Assembly: GCF_002210225.1 (NCBI RefSeq)
Contig: NZ_MWUJ01000014.1
Span: 1-64,000, forward strand
Length of the DNA: 64,000 nucleotides
Source of the DNA: Geofilum rhodophaeum
GTDB lineage: Bacteria > Bacteroidota > Bacteroidia > Bacteroidales > Marinilabiliaceae
Direction: 5' to 3'
Below are positions 1-8,616 of this stretch, piece by piece. The notes beneath the pieces were generated by a model. The model ran no database searches. It was given only the letters and a program-made list of their open reading frames with translations, and was not told where the DNA came from. Made by a program: the position numbers and the translations under genes. The first letter of the stretch is position 1. Each line of letters starts with the position of its first letter.

Positions 1-97
1 GTTTCAACCCTGGGGGGCCTGGGAGGCCTCTGAGGCCCGGGGAGGCCCGGGGAGGCCTCAGAGACGGAGGCCCGGGGAGGCCTGTGCCCCGCCCGCC
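1..97. repeat. GC-rich short tandem and inverted repeat
   Basis: A 10-bp unit (GAGGCCCGGG) occurs at 32-41, 42-51 and 67-76, with partial copies at 52-57 and 77-82. A 10-bp perfect inverted repeat pairs 28-37 with 54-63 around a 16-base loop. The stretch directly follows the trpB stop codon and is far more GC-rich than anything nearby. It could fold as a transcript-end structure, or be an intergenic repeat family or a slippage-prone array. No reading frame crosses it convincingly. Confidence 0.7.
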
Positions 98-1306
98 CTA
101 CAAACCATAATCCTTCCCATAGTTATCCAAAACAAAGTCCACATCCTTGTCTCCCCTTCCGCTCAGGTTCACCAGTATGGACGTCTGAGGCTCACGCTGC
201 GCCAGTTTAATGGCATAAGCCACCGCATGGGCACTTTCCAAGGCGGGAATAATGCCTTCGAGGCGACTCAGTTCAAAAAAGGCATCGATGGTTTCCTGGT
301 CGTTGATCACATCGTAAGTTACTTTCTTCAAATCGTGCAACATACTGTGCTCGGGACCAACACCGGGGTAGTCGAGTCCGCTGGCAACGGAATAAACGGG
401 ACTGGGCTCTCCTTTTTCGTCCTGCAGCAAGTAGCACTTAAAACCGTGAATGATTCCGGGCTTACCCTGAGTCATGGTAGCCGCATGCTCTCCAATACTC
501 ATGGAACGGCCCCCCGGCTCAATGCCGTACAAGTGACACTCATCGTCATTTAAAAAGGCGGTGAACATGCCCATGGCGTTACTGCCGCCACCCACACAAG
601 CCACCACACTGTCGGGCAACTCACCAGTCATTTCCTGAAACTGCTCACGGGCTTCAATACCCACCACCCGCTGAAAGTCACGCACCATCATCGGGAAGGG
701 GTGCGGACCCACCACAGACCCGATACAATAAATCGAATTCTCGGGATCCTTCAGATAAGCTTCAAAGGCCGAGTCAACCGCCTCTTTCAAAGTTTTAAGA
801 CCATGAGAAACCGGGACAACTTCAGCGCCCAAAATTTTCATACGTACTACATTGGGGTGTTCTTTGGCGATGTCCACCTCTCCCATATGTATTTCGCACT
901 CCAGACCAAAATAGGCGGCTGCAGTGGCCAGGGCCACACCATGCTGACCAGCGCCTGTTTCGGCAATCAGTTTTTTCTTACCCATATACTTGGCCAACAA
1001 GGCTTCTCCCATACAATGGTTGAGCTTGTGGGCCCCTGAGTGGTTCAAATCTTCACGCTTCAGGTAAATGCGACCGCCATACTTTTCCGATAAACGATTG
1101 CAATAGTACACCGGCGTTGGACGCCCCTGATAATGCTTACGAATACTGCGCAACTCGGAAATAAAATTGTGCGATTTACTGATGGCAAAATAAGCATCGT
1201 TGATGCGCTGCATTTCTGCCTCCAGGTTGGGCGGCAAAAAAGCGCCACCGTACTCTTTGTAAAACCCTTCTTTAGATGGGTAGGTCTTAAAATAATTTTC
1301 TGACAT
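98..1306 (-). CDS. trpB: Tryptophan synthase beta chain
   Basis: Catalyses the PLP-dependent condensation of indole and serine to tryptophan in the cytoplasm. The 402-residue length fits the TrpB1 class rather than the longer TrpB2. The PLP lysine lies in HSGAHKLN (K94), the catalytic glutamate in AETGAGQHG (E116), and the phosphate-binding loop GGGSNAMG starts near 239. The ATG start is 10 bp downstream of the ROK kinase stop, so it is probably the last visible gene of a symporter-kinase-trpB transcript. That partnership is unusual. No trpA or other trp gene is visible, although the window ends 97 bp downstream, so a trp operon could continue outside. Identification is secure. Confidence 0.96.
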   Translation of the reverse strand: MSENYFKTYPSKEGFYKEYGGAFLPPNLEAEMQRINDAYFAISKSHNFISELRSIRKHYQGRPTPVYYCNRLSEKYGGRIYLKREDLNHSGAHKLNHCMGEALLAKYMGKKKLIAETGAGQHGVALATAAAYFGLECEIHMGEVDIAKEHPNVVRMKILGAEVVPVSHGLKTLKEAVDSAFEAYLKDPENSIYCIGSVVGPHPFPMMVRDFQRVVGIEAREQFQEMTGELPDSVVACVGGGSNAMGMFTAFLNDDECHLYGIEPGGRSMSIGEHAATMTQGKPGIIHGFKCYLLQDEKGEPSPVYSVASGLDYPGVGPEHSMLHDLKKVTYDVINDQETIDAFFELSRLEGIIPALESAHAVAYAIKLAQREPQTSILVNLSGRGDKDVDFVLDNYGKDYGL

Positions 1307-1316
1307 GATTGAAGGT

Positions 1317-2294
1317 TTATTTGTCTTGCTCCTTCCACACCAAAGCGCTGGCGCCCACTATGGCAGCATCGCCGGCACTCAGTTCGGAGGGCAGAATTTT
1401 TATCTTGTTCTTAAAGATGGGAAGCAAATGCGCTTCCAGACTCTCGCGCAAGGGTTTAAAAATGTAGTCGCCGGCGGCCGTGGGACCACCAAACAGAAAG
1501 ATGGCTTCGGGAGAAAGGTGGTGCACCGTATCGGCCAAACCCTGGCCCAGATATTGCCCGGTTTTTTCAAACACTTCCAGGGCAACCTTATCGCCTTTTA
1601 CGGCTGCCTCATAAATCATCTTAGACGACAGCTCGTTAAAGGACTTATCGGCCAGGAGGCTGTCGCTGGCATTATAATACGCCAACAGCTCAAAGGCGGT
1701 ACGTTTCATGCCGGGAGCAGAGCAATAGGCCTCCAGGTGGCCATGTGCCCCACAACCACATACACGACCCCCGGGGATCAGCGTGGTGTGTCCGCATTCA
1801 CCGGCAAAGCCATCGTGGCCGTAAACCAAATCACCATTGACCACCACGCCACTGCCTACCCCGGTACCCAGGGTGTACATTACGAAATTTTTCATGCCTT
1901 TGGCGCCGCCGTACACCATTTCACCAATAGCAGCAGCATTGGCATCGTTGGTCAATGCAACATACTGGTACTCGGGAAATTCGGCCCGCATCAACTCCAC
2001 CAAATGTACTATGCCCTTGAAGGACAAATTGGGCGCATACTCTATGGTACCACTGTAATAGTTGCCGTTGGGCGCACCAATACCAATCCCCAGAATTTCT
2101 GAGTCGGGATTGGTCAGTTTCAACTTCTTGGCCATATCTTTTACCGAGGCACCCATTTCCTTTACATAACGTTCTGCATCGCCATGCGAGGGGGTATCGA
2201 TCCCCCCCTTTACTACGACGTTACCGGCTTCATCAACAATTCCAATGGCGGTATTGGTTCCACCTATATCAATTCCAACTGAAAACATTTTCAT
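1317..2294 (-). CDS. ROK-family sugar kinase (glucokinase-like)
   Basis: A cytoplasmic ATP-dependent hexose kinase of the ROK family, 325 residues. The N-terminal phosphate loop is DIGGTN (9-14) and the catalytic aspartate lies in TNDANAA (D117). The family zinc site is present with a change: the usual CxCGxxGCxE reads [10 protein letters not shown], so the third cysteine is a histidine (H186); H169 and C179/C181 remain, so zinc could still bind. It lies 51 bp downstream of a sugar symporter and 10 bp upstream of trpB on the same strand. The pairing suggests phosphorylation of an imported hexose such as glucose. Substrate cannot be read from sequence; fructokinase or N-acetylhexosamine kinase are alternatives. 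Confidence 0.88.
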   Translation of the reverse strand: MKMFSVGIDIGGTNTAIGIVDEAGNVVVKGGIDTPSHGDAERYVKEMGASVKDMAKKLKLTNPDSEILGIGIGAPNGNYYSGTIEYAPNLSFKGIVHLVELMRAEFPEYQYVALTNDANAAAIGEMVYGGAKGMKNFVMYTLGTGVGSGVVVNGDLVYGHDGFAGECGHTTLIPGGRVCGCGAHGHLEAYCSAPGMKRTAFELLAYYNASDSLLADKSFNELSSKMIYEAAVKGDKVALEVFEKTGQYLGQGLADTVHHLSPEAIFLFGGPTAAGDYIFKPLRESLEAHLLPIFKNKIKILPSELSAGDAAIVGASALVWKEQDK

Positions 2295-2345
2295 ACTCTT
2301 TAATCTTTAAAAATTAATTTCTCAATCGCTATCCATCAGCCAAAA

Positions 2346-3731
2346 CTATTCGGCACTCGCAGTTCTGATTAAACTTCCTTTAACGGCGTAAAAGAAGATG
2401 TAAAGATAACACAGGGCGGGCACCACATAGGCATAGGTATAGCCATAATTATCAGCAATGGAGCCCATCAGGGGCGGAATTACGGCTCCACCCAGAATCA
2501 GGGCATTGATGATGCCCGAAGCAGAAGCCAATTCGCCACCCTTCAAATCTTTCACGGCCAGGGCAAAAATATTGGGGAACATAATGGAGTTAAACAAACC
2601 AATAGAAACTACGGTCCATAAGGCCACTTGCCCTTGGGTAAAAGTGGTCACCAAGCCCAACATACCGGCCACCAAAGCAAAAACGGCCAGGGTACGGGCA
2701 GGTTGTCCTTTTCCAATCAACATAAACACAAAGTTAACGGCTGAGGCGCCCATAAAAACAAGACCTATGGTCCAGTCCCAATCGGTTACAAATGCACCGG
2801 AAACCAAGGCCAGACCCAACACCAAAACGGCATACAAATACTTCTTTCCTCCGGCGATGTCCGAAAACATAATGGAGCCAAAGAATCGTCCTACCATAGC
2901 ACCACCCCAATAAATAGCGGCATAGGTAGCAGCCATTTCGGCAGAAAGCCCCAAGGAACCACTCTTCAGATAATTGGTCATTAAGCCGGCGTTACCAGCC
3001 TCAGCACCCACATAGCAGAAAATAGCAAAGGCCCCTAACAATACGTGCGGATACTTATAAATGCTGCCGCCCTTCTCACTTTTTTCACTGATAATGGCAG
3101 GCAATTTCATCATAAGCAACACCACAGCAACTAAAACTACCACCAGCGCCATGGCAATAAAGGGGAAGGGTATGCGGCCGGCGACTTCCAAGCCATAGGT
3201 CAATTTTTCTGCATCCGTTGCATCGATGGGCAGATCCAGCCCTTTAAAAATTACCGTAGCAATCAGCCAGGGGGCTACCATTGTAGCAATAGAGTTCAAG
3301 GCCTGGGTAAGATTCAGCCTGCTGGAAGCAGAGCTTTCAGACCCCAAAGCAGTAACATAAGGGTTGGCCGATACCTGCAGGAAAACCACGCCGGTAGCCA
3401 AAATAAAGGTAGCCATTAAAAACAGCGGATACGATGGGATGCGGGCAGCGGGAATAAACACCAAACTACCCAGGGCCATCAATATCAGGCCGGCTACCAC
3501 GGTATACTTGTAACCGATGCGATTAACCAGCCAACCGGTGGGTACCGACATAATGGGATAGGCAATAAAAAAGGCCGAAGTCAGTAACTGGGCCTGAAAC
3601 TCAGTGAGGTTAAATACCGCCATTACAGGGGCACTGAGCTGAATGATAAAGGTGGTGGCAAATCCAAAAATGAAGAAGATGGCACCAAAGGCGGTCATTC
3701 CCACCAAGAAATTGTTGTTTTTCTGTTCCAT
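2346..3731 (-). CDS. MFS sugar:H+ symporter (FHS family, GluP/FucP-like)
   Basis: A 461-residue integral membrane transporter with about twelve hydrophobic segments. The stretch around residues 120-145 contains LQVSANPYVTALG followed by SSASSRLNLTQALNS, a hallmark of the fucose/glucose-galactose:H+ symporter family. The N-terminal FFIFGFATTFI segment also fits. It probably imports glucose, galactose or a related hexose across the inner membrane. It is the first gene of the run with the ROK kinase and trpB, and a promoter-like element lies just upstream. The exact sugar is an inference. Confidence 0.9.
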   Translation of the reverse strand: MEQKNNNFLVGMTAFGAIFFIFGFATTFIIQLSAPVMAVFNLTEFQAQLLTSAFFIAYPIMSVPTGWLVNRIGYKYTVVAGLILMALGSLVFIPAARIPSYPLFLMATFILATGVVFLQVSANPYVTALGSESSASSRLNLTQALNSIATMVAPWLIATVIFKGLDLPIDATDAEKLTYGLEVAGRIPFPFIAMALVVVLVAVVLLMMKLPAIISEKSEKGGSIYKYPHVLLGAFAIFCYVGAEAGNAGLMTNYLKSGSLGLSAEMAATYAAIYWGGAMVGRFFGSIMFSDIAGGKKYLYAVLVLGLALVSGAFVTDWDWTIGLVFMGASAVNFVFMLIGKGQPARTLAVFALVAGMLGLVTTFTQGQVALWTVVSIGLFNSIMFPNIFALAVKDLKGGELASASGIINALILGGAVIPPLMGSIADNYGYTYAYVVPALCYLYIFFYAVKGSLIRTASAE

Positions 3732-3757
3732 AAAAAATAAATGTTAGATGTGTAGTG

Positions 3758-3789
3758 CAATGTTACTTTAAATTTCAATTTTTTACAAA
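3758..3789 (-). promoter_or_regulatory. Candidate promoter of the symporter-ROK-trpB run
   Basis: On the minus strand TTTG (3786-3789), a 20-bp spacer and TAACATTG (3758-3765) match the Bacteroidota TTTG/TAnnTTTG consensus with one mismatch at -7. The leader to the symporter ATG would be about 20 nt. Confidence 0.4.
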
Positions 3790-3882
3790 ACTTCAAGGAT
3801 GGAAACAACGATAAAATATGCGGCCTGCAACTTTTTCACCGACATTACAGCAGCTGGTCTTTTAATATTAAAATAATTGCTG

Positions 3883-3890
3883 TACTTTTG
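3883..3890 (+). promoter_or_regulatory. Candidate -7 element of rplS
   Basis: TACTTTTG is an exact TAnnTTTG match; the -33 region is only T-rich. It leaves an approximately 75-nt leader before the rplS ATG, containing the 12-bp palindrome TGCAATATTGCA (3931-3942). Confidence 0.45.
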
Positions 3891-3970
3891 CACCCAATTC
3901 GTGTAATCTCTTGCTGAACATGAGGGGTCATGCAATATTGCACTAAGTTTAATCTTCAAAAGCAAACAAA

Positions 3971-4318
3971 ATGAACTTGATGAAAGTTGCTGAAGAAGCC
4001 TTCAACACAGGTGTTGAAGTTCCTGAATTCGGCGCAGGTGACACAGTTTCGGTGCACTACAAAATTAAGGAAGGTACCAAGGAACGTGTTCAGGTTTTTC
4101 GCGGGGTTGTAATTCAGGTTAAAGGTTCAGGCGCCGGCAAGCGTTTTACCGTTCGTAAAATGTCCGGGAACGTTGGCGTAGAACGTATTTTCCCCATCAA
4201 TTCGCCCTTTATCGAGAAGGTGGAATTGAACCGCAGAGGAAAAGTTCGTCGTGCAAGAATTTACTATTTCCGCGATCTTACCGGAAAGAAAGCACGCATC
4301 AAAGAGAAAAGAGTTTAA
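3971..4318 (+). CDS. rplS: 50S ribosomal protein L19
   Basis: A structural protein of the large ribosomal subunit. The 115-residue sequence shows the canonical L19 core: [44 protein letters not shown] and a basic C-terminus with [19 protein letters not shown]. The start has internal methionine M4 as an alternative, but the first ATG follows an A-rich leader typical for the phylum. It is monocistronic here: a promoter-like element precedes it, an intrinsic terminator follows 28 bp after the stop, and both neighbouring genes are on the other strand. Confidence 0.97.
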   Translation: MNLMKVAEEAFNTGVEVPEFGAGDTVSVHYKIKEGTKERVQVFRGVVIQVKGSGAGKRFTVRKMSGNVGVERIFPINSPFIEKVELNRRGKVRRARIYYFRDLTGKKARIKEKRV

Positions 4319-4346
4319 TCCTTCGGGAGGTCAATTCATTAAAAAC

Positions 4347-4372
4347 GGCAGCTGTATCGGCTGCCTTTTTTT
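4347..4372 (+). terminator. Intrinsic terminator of rplS
   Basis: The stem GGCAGC/GCTGCC (4347-4352 with 4360-4365) has a 7-nt loop and a run of T at 4366-4372. Confidence 0.85.
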
Positions 4373-4386
4373 ATGGCACTAAAATT

Positions 4387-4414
4387 AGAAAGCCTGCCGC
4401 AGGGCAGGCTTTCT
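4387..4414. terminator. Long hairpin between convergent genes
   Basis: A perfect 12-bp stem (4387-4398 with 4403-4414) with a 4-nt loop, flanked by A-rich sequence on one side and a short T run on the other. It can end the minus-strand AsmA-family transcript and back up the rplS terminator. Confidence 0.7.
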
Positions 4415-4424
4415 AAAAATCATG

Positions 4425-6965
4425 TTATCGGAATAAATCGCGGAGCTTCTTCCCCGCCTCTTCTATTTTCTCCTTGGTCTCGGGATCTTCCATCAACTTC
4501 TCTACCGCTTTCTCGGCTTCCTTCTTCAGCTCCTCGCCCACTTCTTCAGCCGCCTTTTTCACCTCATCCTTCACTACATCGTTCAGCGCTTCGGCGTTCA
4601 GACTCAACTTTGGATCATCGGGAGTACCGGTTATGTTGATGCCAATTAAAACGTCCTCCCCGGCTGGCAAGGAAGTCCCCAAAAAGCCGGCAACACTATT
4701 GATCTCGTTGCGACTCACCGGCATCTTTATTAAAAAGTCCATGTTTTTATCCAGACTCTGTTTCCCGGAAATATTGGCGTTTTTACCAAAAACATTCACA
4801 TCAAAAGGATCGACGTAAACATTTCCGCTGTCGATGCGGAAATTGACCAAAAAGTCGCGCGCTTTAGCCACCGCATACTTTTCGTCTTTCAGCAGGGAAA
4901 CGAGGGCCGTTTGCGCCTTGGCACCGGAGACTTCAATCTCCTTAGAGCTGAGCTGTCCCCCGCCATTAAAGGAACTCAGAATGGGCGAAAAGTCGTCGCC
5001 CAACAGCGAACTGAACTTCATTTTGGTACTGATGCGTCCGTTGGCATTGCGGGCCACGGGCAAAAAGGACTCCACCATAGAGAACGAATGGGCCGCCTGA
5101 TTGATGTCCACGGTATTCACCGCCAAATCAAAATCCATAAAGGGCTTCAGTGTATCCTGGGTATTGTATTCCCCATTCATCACCATATCTCCCTGCAACA
5201 GCTGGGTGCGTACATCATCCATCACCACACGGGCATCTTTTACCACCAAAGCACCCTGGGTATTTTCAAGCGTCAACTTATCGTAGAGCAGCTTGTCTAT
5301 TTTGGTGGTCATGGTAAAGTCGATGTTATCGGGCACCAGCACCTTACCCATGGGGGCCTCTTCGTCTTCGTCCACCACCTCTTCTTCACCCGAGGCCATG
5401 GCCATCAGTTCATTGGTGTTGATGTAGCGCGAGGCATGCTCAAGTTTTCCTTTGAGCGTGCCGTCCTGCAAGGCATAAGCCAGGTAGTTTTCGAGGCGAC
5501 CGGTTAGACTGAAATCGCTCTCGCCCATTTGCATATTAAAAGAACGCAGCTCTAAATATTGAGGGGAGAAAAACAGATCGGCCCCACTGATGAGAATGCC
5601 CATGGGGAGGTCGGGACTCCGAAACGCAAAGTCTTTCATATCCATTACCCCATTGGCTTTTAAATCTTCGTAGCGCTCCTGCTCAATCATCTCATAATCC
5701 CCGTCGAGGGTTAAATCGGCATTTACCACCCCTTTCAGCTCAATACTGTCCATAGGAAAAGCTTCGGCCAGGGAAGCAAAATCGATGGTTCCCTTCATGC
5801 CGCCCTTAAAGGTCGCATTGGACAGCGGGGTGGTCACCCGCAGCTGTGCCCCAAAAGGATTGTTGCCTACACTAAATCCGAAACGACTGATGTCGGTCAC
5901 CGTAGCATCCATGGTACCACCGGGATTGTCGACCAGCATATGCACCTGAATATCGTCGATCGACTTGGGCAGATCGGGATACTGAATGCGTCCGTCCTTC
6001 ACCTCCAAAAGCAGTTTAAAAGCAGGCAGATGGTCGGCATCCACAAACACCCCCTTGGCCGTCGCCTCCAGAGTCAGACCACCGGCTGTCTCCAAGCCCT
6101 CCAAATCGCTCATATATTCCTCAGGAACGAGGGCCAGAATGGTTTTAAAAGAAGTCTCACTGGCTGCCAAACGCAAATCCATGTCAAAACCCTCTTCCAA
6201 CATCGCCAGGGTTCCCTCCATAAACAGGGGCAGTCCACTAAAATTCAAAGCATTGTCTTCAAAGGTAAAAACCATATTCTCCAGATCGGCACCAACATCT
6301 GCACGCAAATCCACCGGTGCTGCATTCACATACTTCACCCCCTCCATAATGACATCCAGGGCTTCGATGCTGCTTTGCAGCGAAAGCGTGGTGTAAGCTT
6401 CCGTCATATCGCCCCTTAGCTGCGCGTTAAAACCGCTTAAAGCGGTTTTAAAATCCATCGTTGCATCCGAATAACTCAAAGCCGCATCACGAATTTCAAA
6501 AGATTGCAGTTGTACGCTAAAAGAGGCCGCTTCGCCCTCCTCTTCTACCACCTCTTCCACCTCTTCCGACATAGGTACAATGTCCCAGTTGGCCAGACTA
6601 TCGGCGTTTACTTTAAGATGCACCAGAGGCCGGTCGATGAGGACCGACTTCACGTCAATGGCCGCACCGCGCAGCGCGCTCATCACATCTACCGAAGCAG
6701 AAAACCTGCCGACATAAAGCAAGGTATCGCCGGCAAAAGGAGCAGCATTAACTACCGAAAGCCCTTCCATTCCCACCCCCAAATTGGGGAAGTTCCGGAT
6801 GAGCGATACCGAAAAACCATCCCAGGCCACAGTCGCCTCCAGCTCTTCATTAATCAGCTCCTTGACCATGGTTTCAATTTTGCCTTTAAAGGCAAAGGGC
6901 AATATCAGGAGCAACAGAAACAGGCCCACAATCACCCCCAAAAAAATCTTAAGAAAACGTTTCAT
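4425..6965 (-). CDS. AsmA-family membrane-anchored protein
   Basis: An 846-residue protein with one N-terminal transmembrane anchor (MKRFLKIFLGVIVGLFLLLL) followed by a large predicted periplasmic beta-rich region. The start and the repeating short beta-strand pattern with late AsmA_2-like segments (around residues 600-770) fit the AsmA/TamB-like bridge proteins, which are linked to lipid transport or outer-membrane assembly. An acidic stretch lies near 125-145 and a second near 510. The last about 70 residues are a highly charged, helix-forming tail rich in K, E and A. It is monocistronic and convergent with rplS. Family membership is fairly sure; the cargo is unknown. Confidence 0.82.
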   Translation of the reverse strand: MKRFLKIFLGVIVGLFLLLLILPFAFKGKIETMVKELINEELEATVAWDGFSVSLIRNFPNLGVGMEGLSVVNAAPFAGDTLLYVGRFSASVDVMSALRGAAIDVKSVLIDRPLVHLKVNADSLANWDIVPMSEEVEEVVEEEGEAASFSVQLQSFEIRDAALSYSDATMDFKTALSGFNAQLRGDMTEAYTTLSLQSSIEALDVIMEGVKYVNAAPVDLRADVGADLENMVFTFEDNALNFSGLPLFMEGTLAMLEEGFDMDLRLAASETSFKTILALVPEEYMSDLEGLETAGGLTLEATAKGVFVDADHLPAFKLLLEVKDGRIQYPDLPKSIDDIQVHMLVDNPGGTMDATVTDISRFGFSVGNNPFGAQLRVTTPLSNATFKGGMKGTIDFASLAEAFPMDSIELKGVVNADLTLDGDYEMIEQERYEDLKANGVMDMKDFAFRSPDLPMGILISGADLFFSPQYLELRSFNMQMGESDFSLTGRLENYLAYALQDGTLKGKLEHASRYINTNELMAMASGEEEVVDEDEEAPMGKVLVPDNIDFTMTTKIDKLLYDKLTLENTQGALVVKDARVVMDDVRTQLLQGDMVMNGEYNTQDTLKPFMDFDLAVNTVDINQAAHSFSMVESFLPVARNANGRISTKMKFSSLLGDDFSPILSSFNGGGQLSSKEIEVSGAKAQTALVSLLKDEKYAVAKARDFLVNFRIDSGNVYVDPFDVNVFGKNANISGKQSLDKNMDFLIKMPVSRNEINSVAGFLGTSLPAGEDVLIGINITGTPDDPKLSLNAEALNDVVKDEVKKAAEEVGEELKKEAEKAVEKLMEDPETKEKIEEAGKKLRDLFR

Positions 6966-7161
6966 ACAATTAGAAATTTGTTCTTTTGTTAAGGTTTCAA
7001 CAGCTAACCAAATTTAGGCAATAGCCGCATCTTTTCCTACAGGAACCCCACCGAAATGCTCAAAGTCCCTCATTAAAGTGTCGCTTTTATAAATGAACCA
7101 AAAAGCTTAACTTTTGGTTTAATTGAAGTAGTGAAGTTTTTCATCCTAAAATCACCCACTC

Positions 7162-8610
7162 ATGCAGAAAAAACACCGCTTTCTTTTTCTGGGACTCTCC
7201 CTAGCCCTTACTGCGCTTTGGCTGCTGACCGCAGCCCAATGCCAGCAGGGCAGTAAGTCTGCCAATTTTGACCTGAGCATCGGCAACAAGCAGTTGGCGG
7301 TAGATAATTACGCCCAATACTGTGCCTCTTGTCACGGCTTGAATATGGAACGTTTTGCCGGTGCCGACCGGCAAGCCCTCTTCGCTACCCCCATGGCCGA
7401 TATGGTAGCTGTCATCAGCGACGGCGATATGGAGACCGGCATGCCGGCCTTTGGACACGTGCTGTCTCAGGACGAGATAGCCGATATCTCGGCCTACATC
7501 CTCACCGATATGAAGGAAGCGACCGACGGACAGGAACAGCGGCCCGCCATGGCCGAAATTCAGCAAAGCGAGAAGCTGGATTTTAATCTGGACACCCTCA
7601 TTACCGGACTCGAAGTGCCCTGGGGCATGACCTGGCTGCCCGATGGCGACATGCTGGTGGCAGAGCGGGGGGGACAATTGTTTCGCTTTCGCAACGGCAC
7701 TTTTGTAGCGCAGATCGAAAACCTTCCTGAAATATTTGTACACGGTCAGGGTGGCCTGATGGACGTACGTCTGCACCCCGATTACGAAAACAACGGCTGG
7801 CTGTACCTGGCCTACGCCACAACCGGAGAGGGCGGCAGCGCCCAGGGCGGCAATACCGCCATCATGCGGGCCCGATTGAAAGAGAACCGACTGACCGACA
7901 AGCAGCTCCTGTTCAAGGGCTTGCCCGATACGCGTGCCGGCGTGCACTTTGGCACGCGCATGGTCTTCGACAACGACGGCTACCTCTACTTTTCCATTGG
8001 CGACCGTGGACACATGCCCAACGCGCAAACCCTGGGCAACCATGCCGGTAAAATTCACCGCATCAAGGACGACGGAAGCATACCGGCCGACAACCCCTTT
8101 ATCGACACCCCCGACGCCATGCCCACCATCTGGTCCTACGGCCACCGCAATCCGCAAGGGCTCGTTAAACACCCCCAGACCGGTGCCCTGTGGTCGCACG
8201 AGCACGGTCCTCGCGGCGGCGATGAAATCAACCTCATCCAACCGGGCCTCAACTACGGCTGGCCCGAAATATCTTACGGCATCAATTACGACGGTACCAT
8301 CATTACCGAAGACACCACCAAAGCAGGCATGGAACAACCCATACATCAATGGACACCCTCCATTGCGCCCTGCGGAATGACCTTCGTCAGCGGAGAACCC
8401 TTTAAAGCCTGGGAAAATAACATTCTGAGCGGCTCACTCAGCTTCCGCTACCTCGTACGCAACGAAGTGGTTGGCAACGAAGTGGTGCACCAGGAAATCC
8501 TGCTTCGCGACATTGGTCGACTCAGAAACGTAGAACTGGGTCCCGATGGCCTCCTATACGTAGCAGTTGAAAATCCCGGCGTAATTTACCGCCTGAGTCC
8601 CCTTCCCTAA
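7162..8610 (+). CDS. Cytochrome c / PQQ-dependent aldose dehydrogenase fusion
   Basis: A predicted periplasmic or lipid-anchored sugar oxidase, 482 residues. After an N-terminal hydrophobic signal (1-26, ending at a cysteine but with atypical Q at -1) comes a small class I cytochrome c domain: heme motif CASCH (54-58) and probable axial methionine in GMPAFG (M94). Residues about 145-480 form a six-bladed propeller of the soluble glucose/sorbosone (YliI-like) type, with VPWGMTWLPDG, GQGGLMDVRLHP, GVHFGTRM and SYGHRNPQGL. The cofactor would be PQQ and electrons would pass to the fused heme. It starts an apparent two-gene unit with a TonB receptor 6 bp downstream. No PQQ biosynthesis gene is in the window. 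Confidence 0.9.
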   Translation: MQKKHRFLFLGLSLALTALWLLTAAQCQQGSKSANFDLSIGNKQLAVDNYAQYCASCHGLNMERFAGADRQALFATPMADMVAVISDGDMETGMPAFGHVLSQDEIADISAYILTDMKEATDGQEQRPAMAEIQQSEKLDFNLDTLITGLEVPWGMTWLPDGDMLVAERGGQLFRFRNGTFVAQIENLPEIFVHGQGGLMDVRLHPDYENNGWLYLAYATTGEGGSAQGGNTAIMRARLKENRLTDKQLLFKGLPDTRAGVHFGTRMVFDNDGYLYFSIGDRGHMPNAQTLGNHAGKIHRIKDDGSIPADNPFIDTPDAMPTIWSYGHRNPQGLVKHPQTGALWSHEHGPRGGDEINLIQPGLNYGWPEISYGINYDGTIITEDTTKAGMEQPIHQWTPSIAPCGMTFVSGEPFKAWENNILSGSLSFRYLVRNEVVGNEVVHQEILLRDIGRLRNVELGPDGLLYVAVENPGVIYRLSPLP

Positions 8611-8616
8611 CGGCCT

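Noticed and set aside
3891-3970. Ribosomal protein leader RNA before rplS
   Set aside because: Only a 12-bp palindrome is visible; without an alignment a leader structure cannot be supported.
7201-8349. 382-residue open frame antisense to the PQQ dehydrogenase
   Set aside because: The plus-strand gene has full catalytic motifs and this frame has no recognisable domain.
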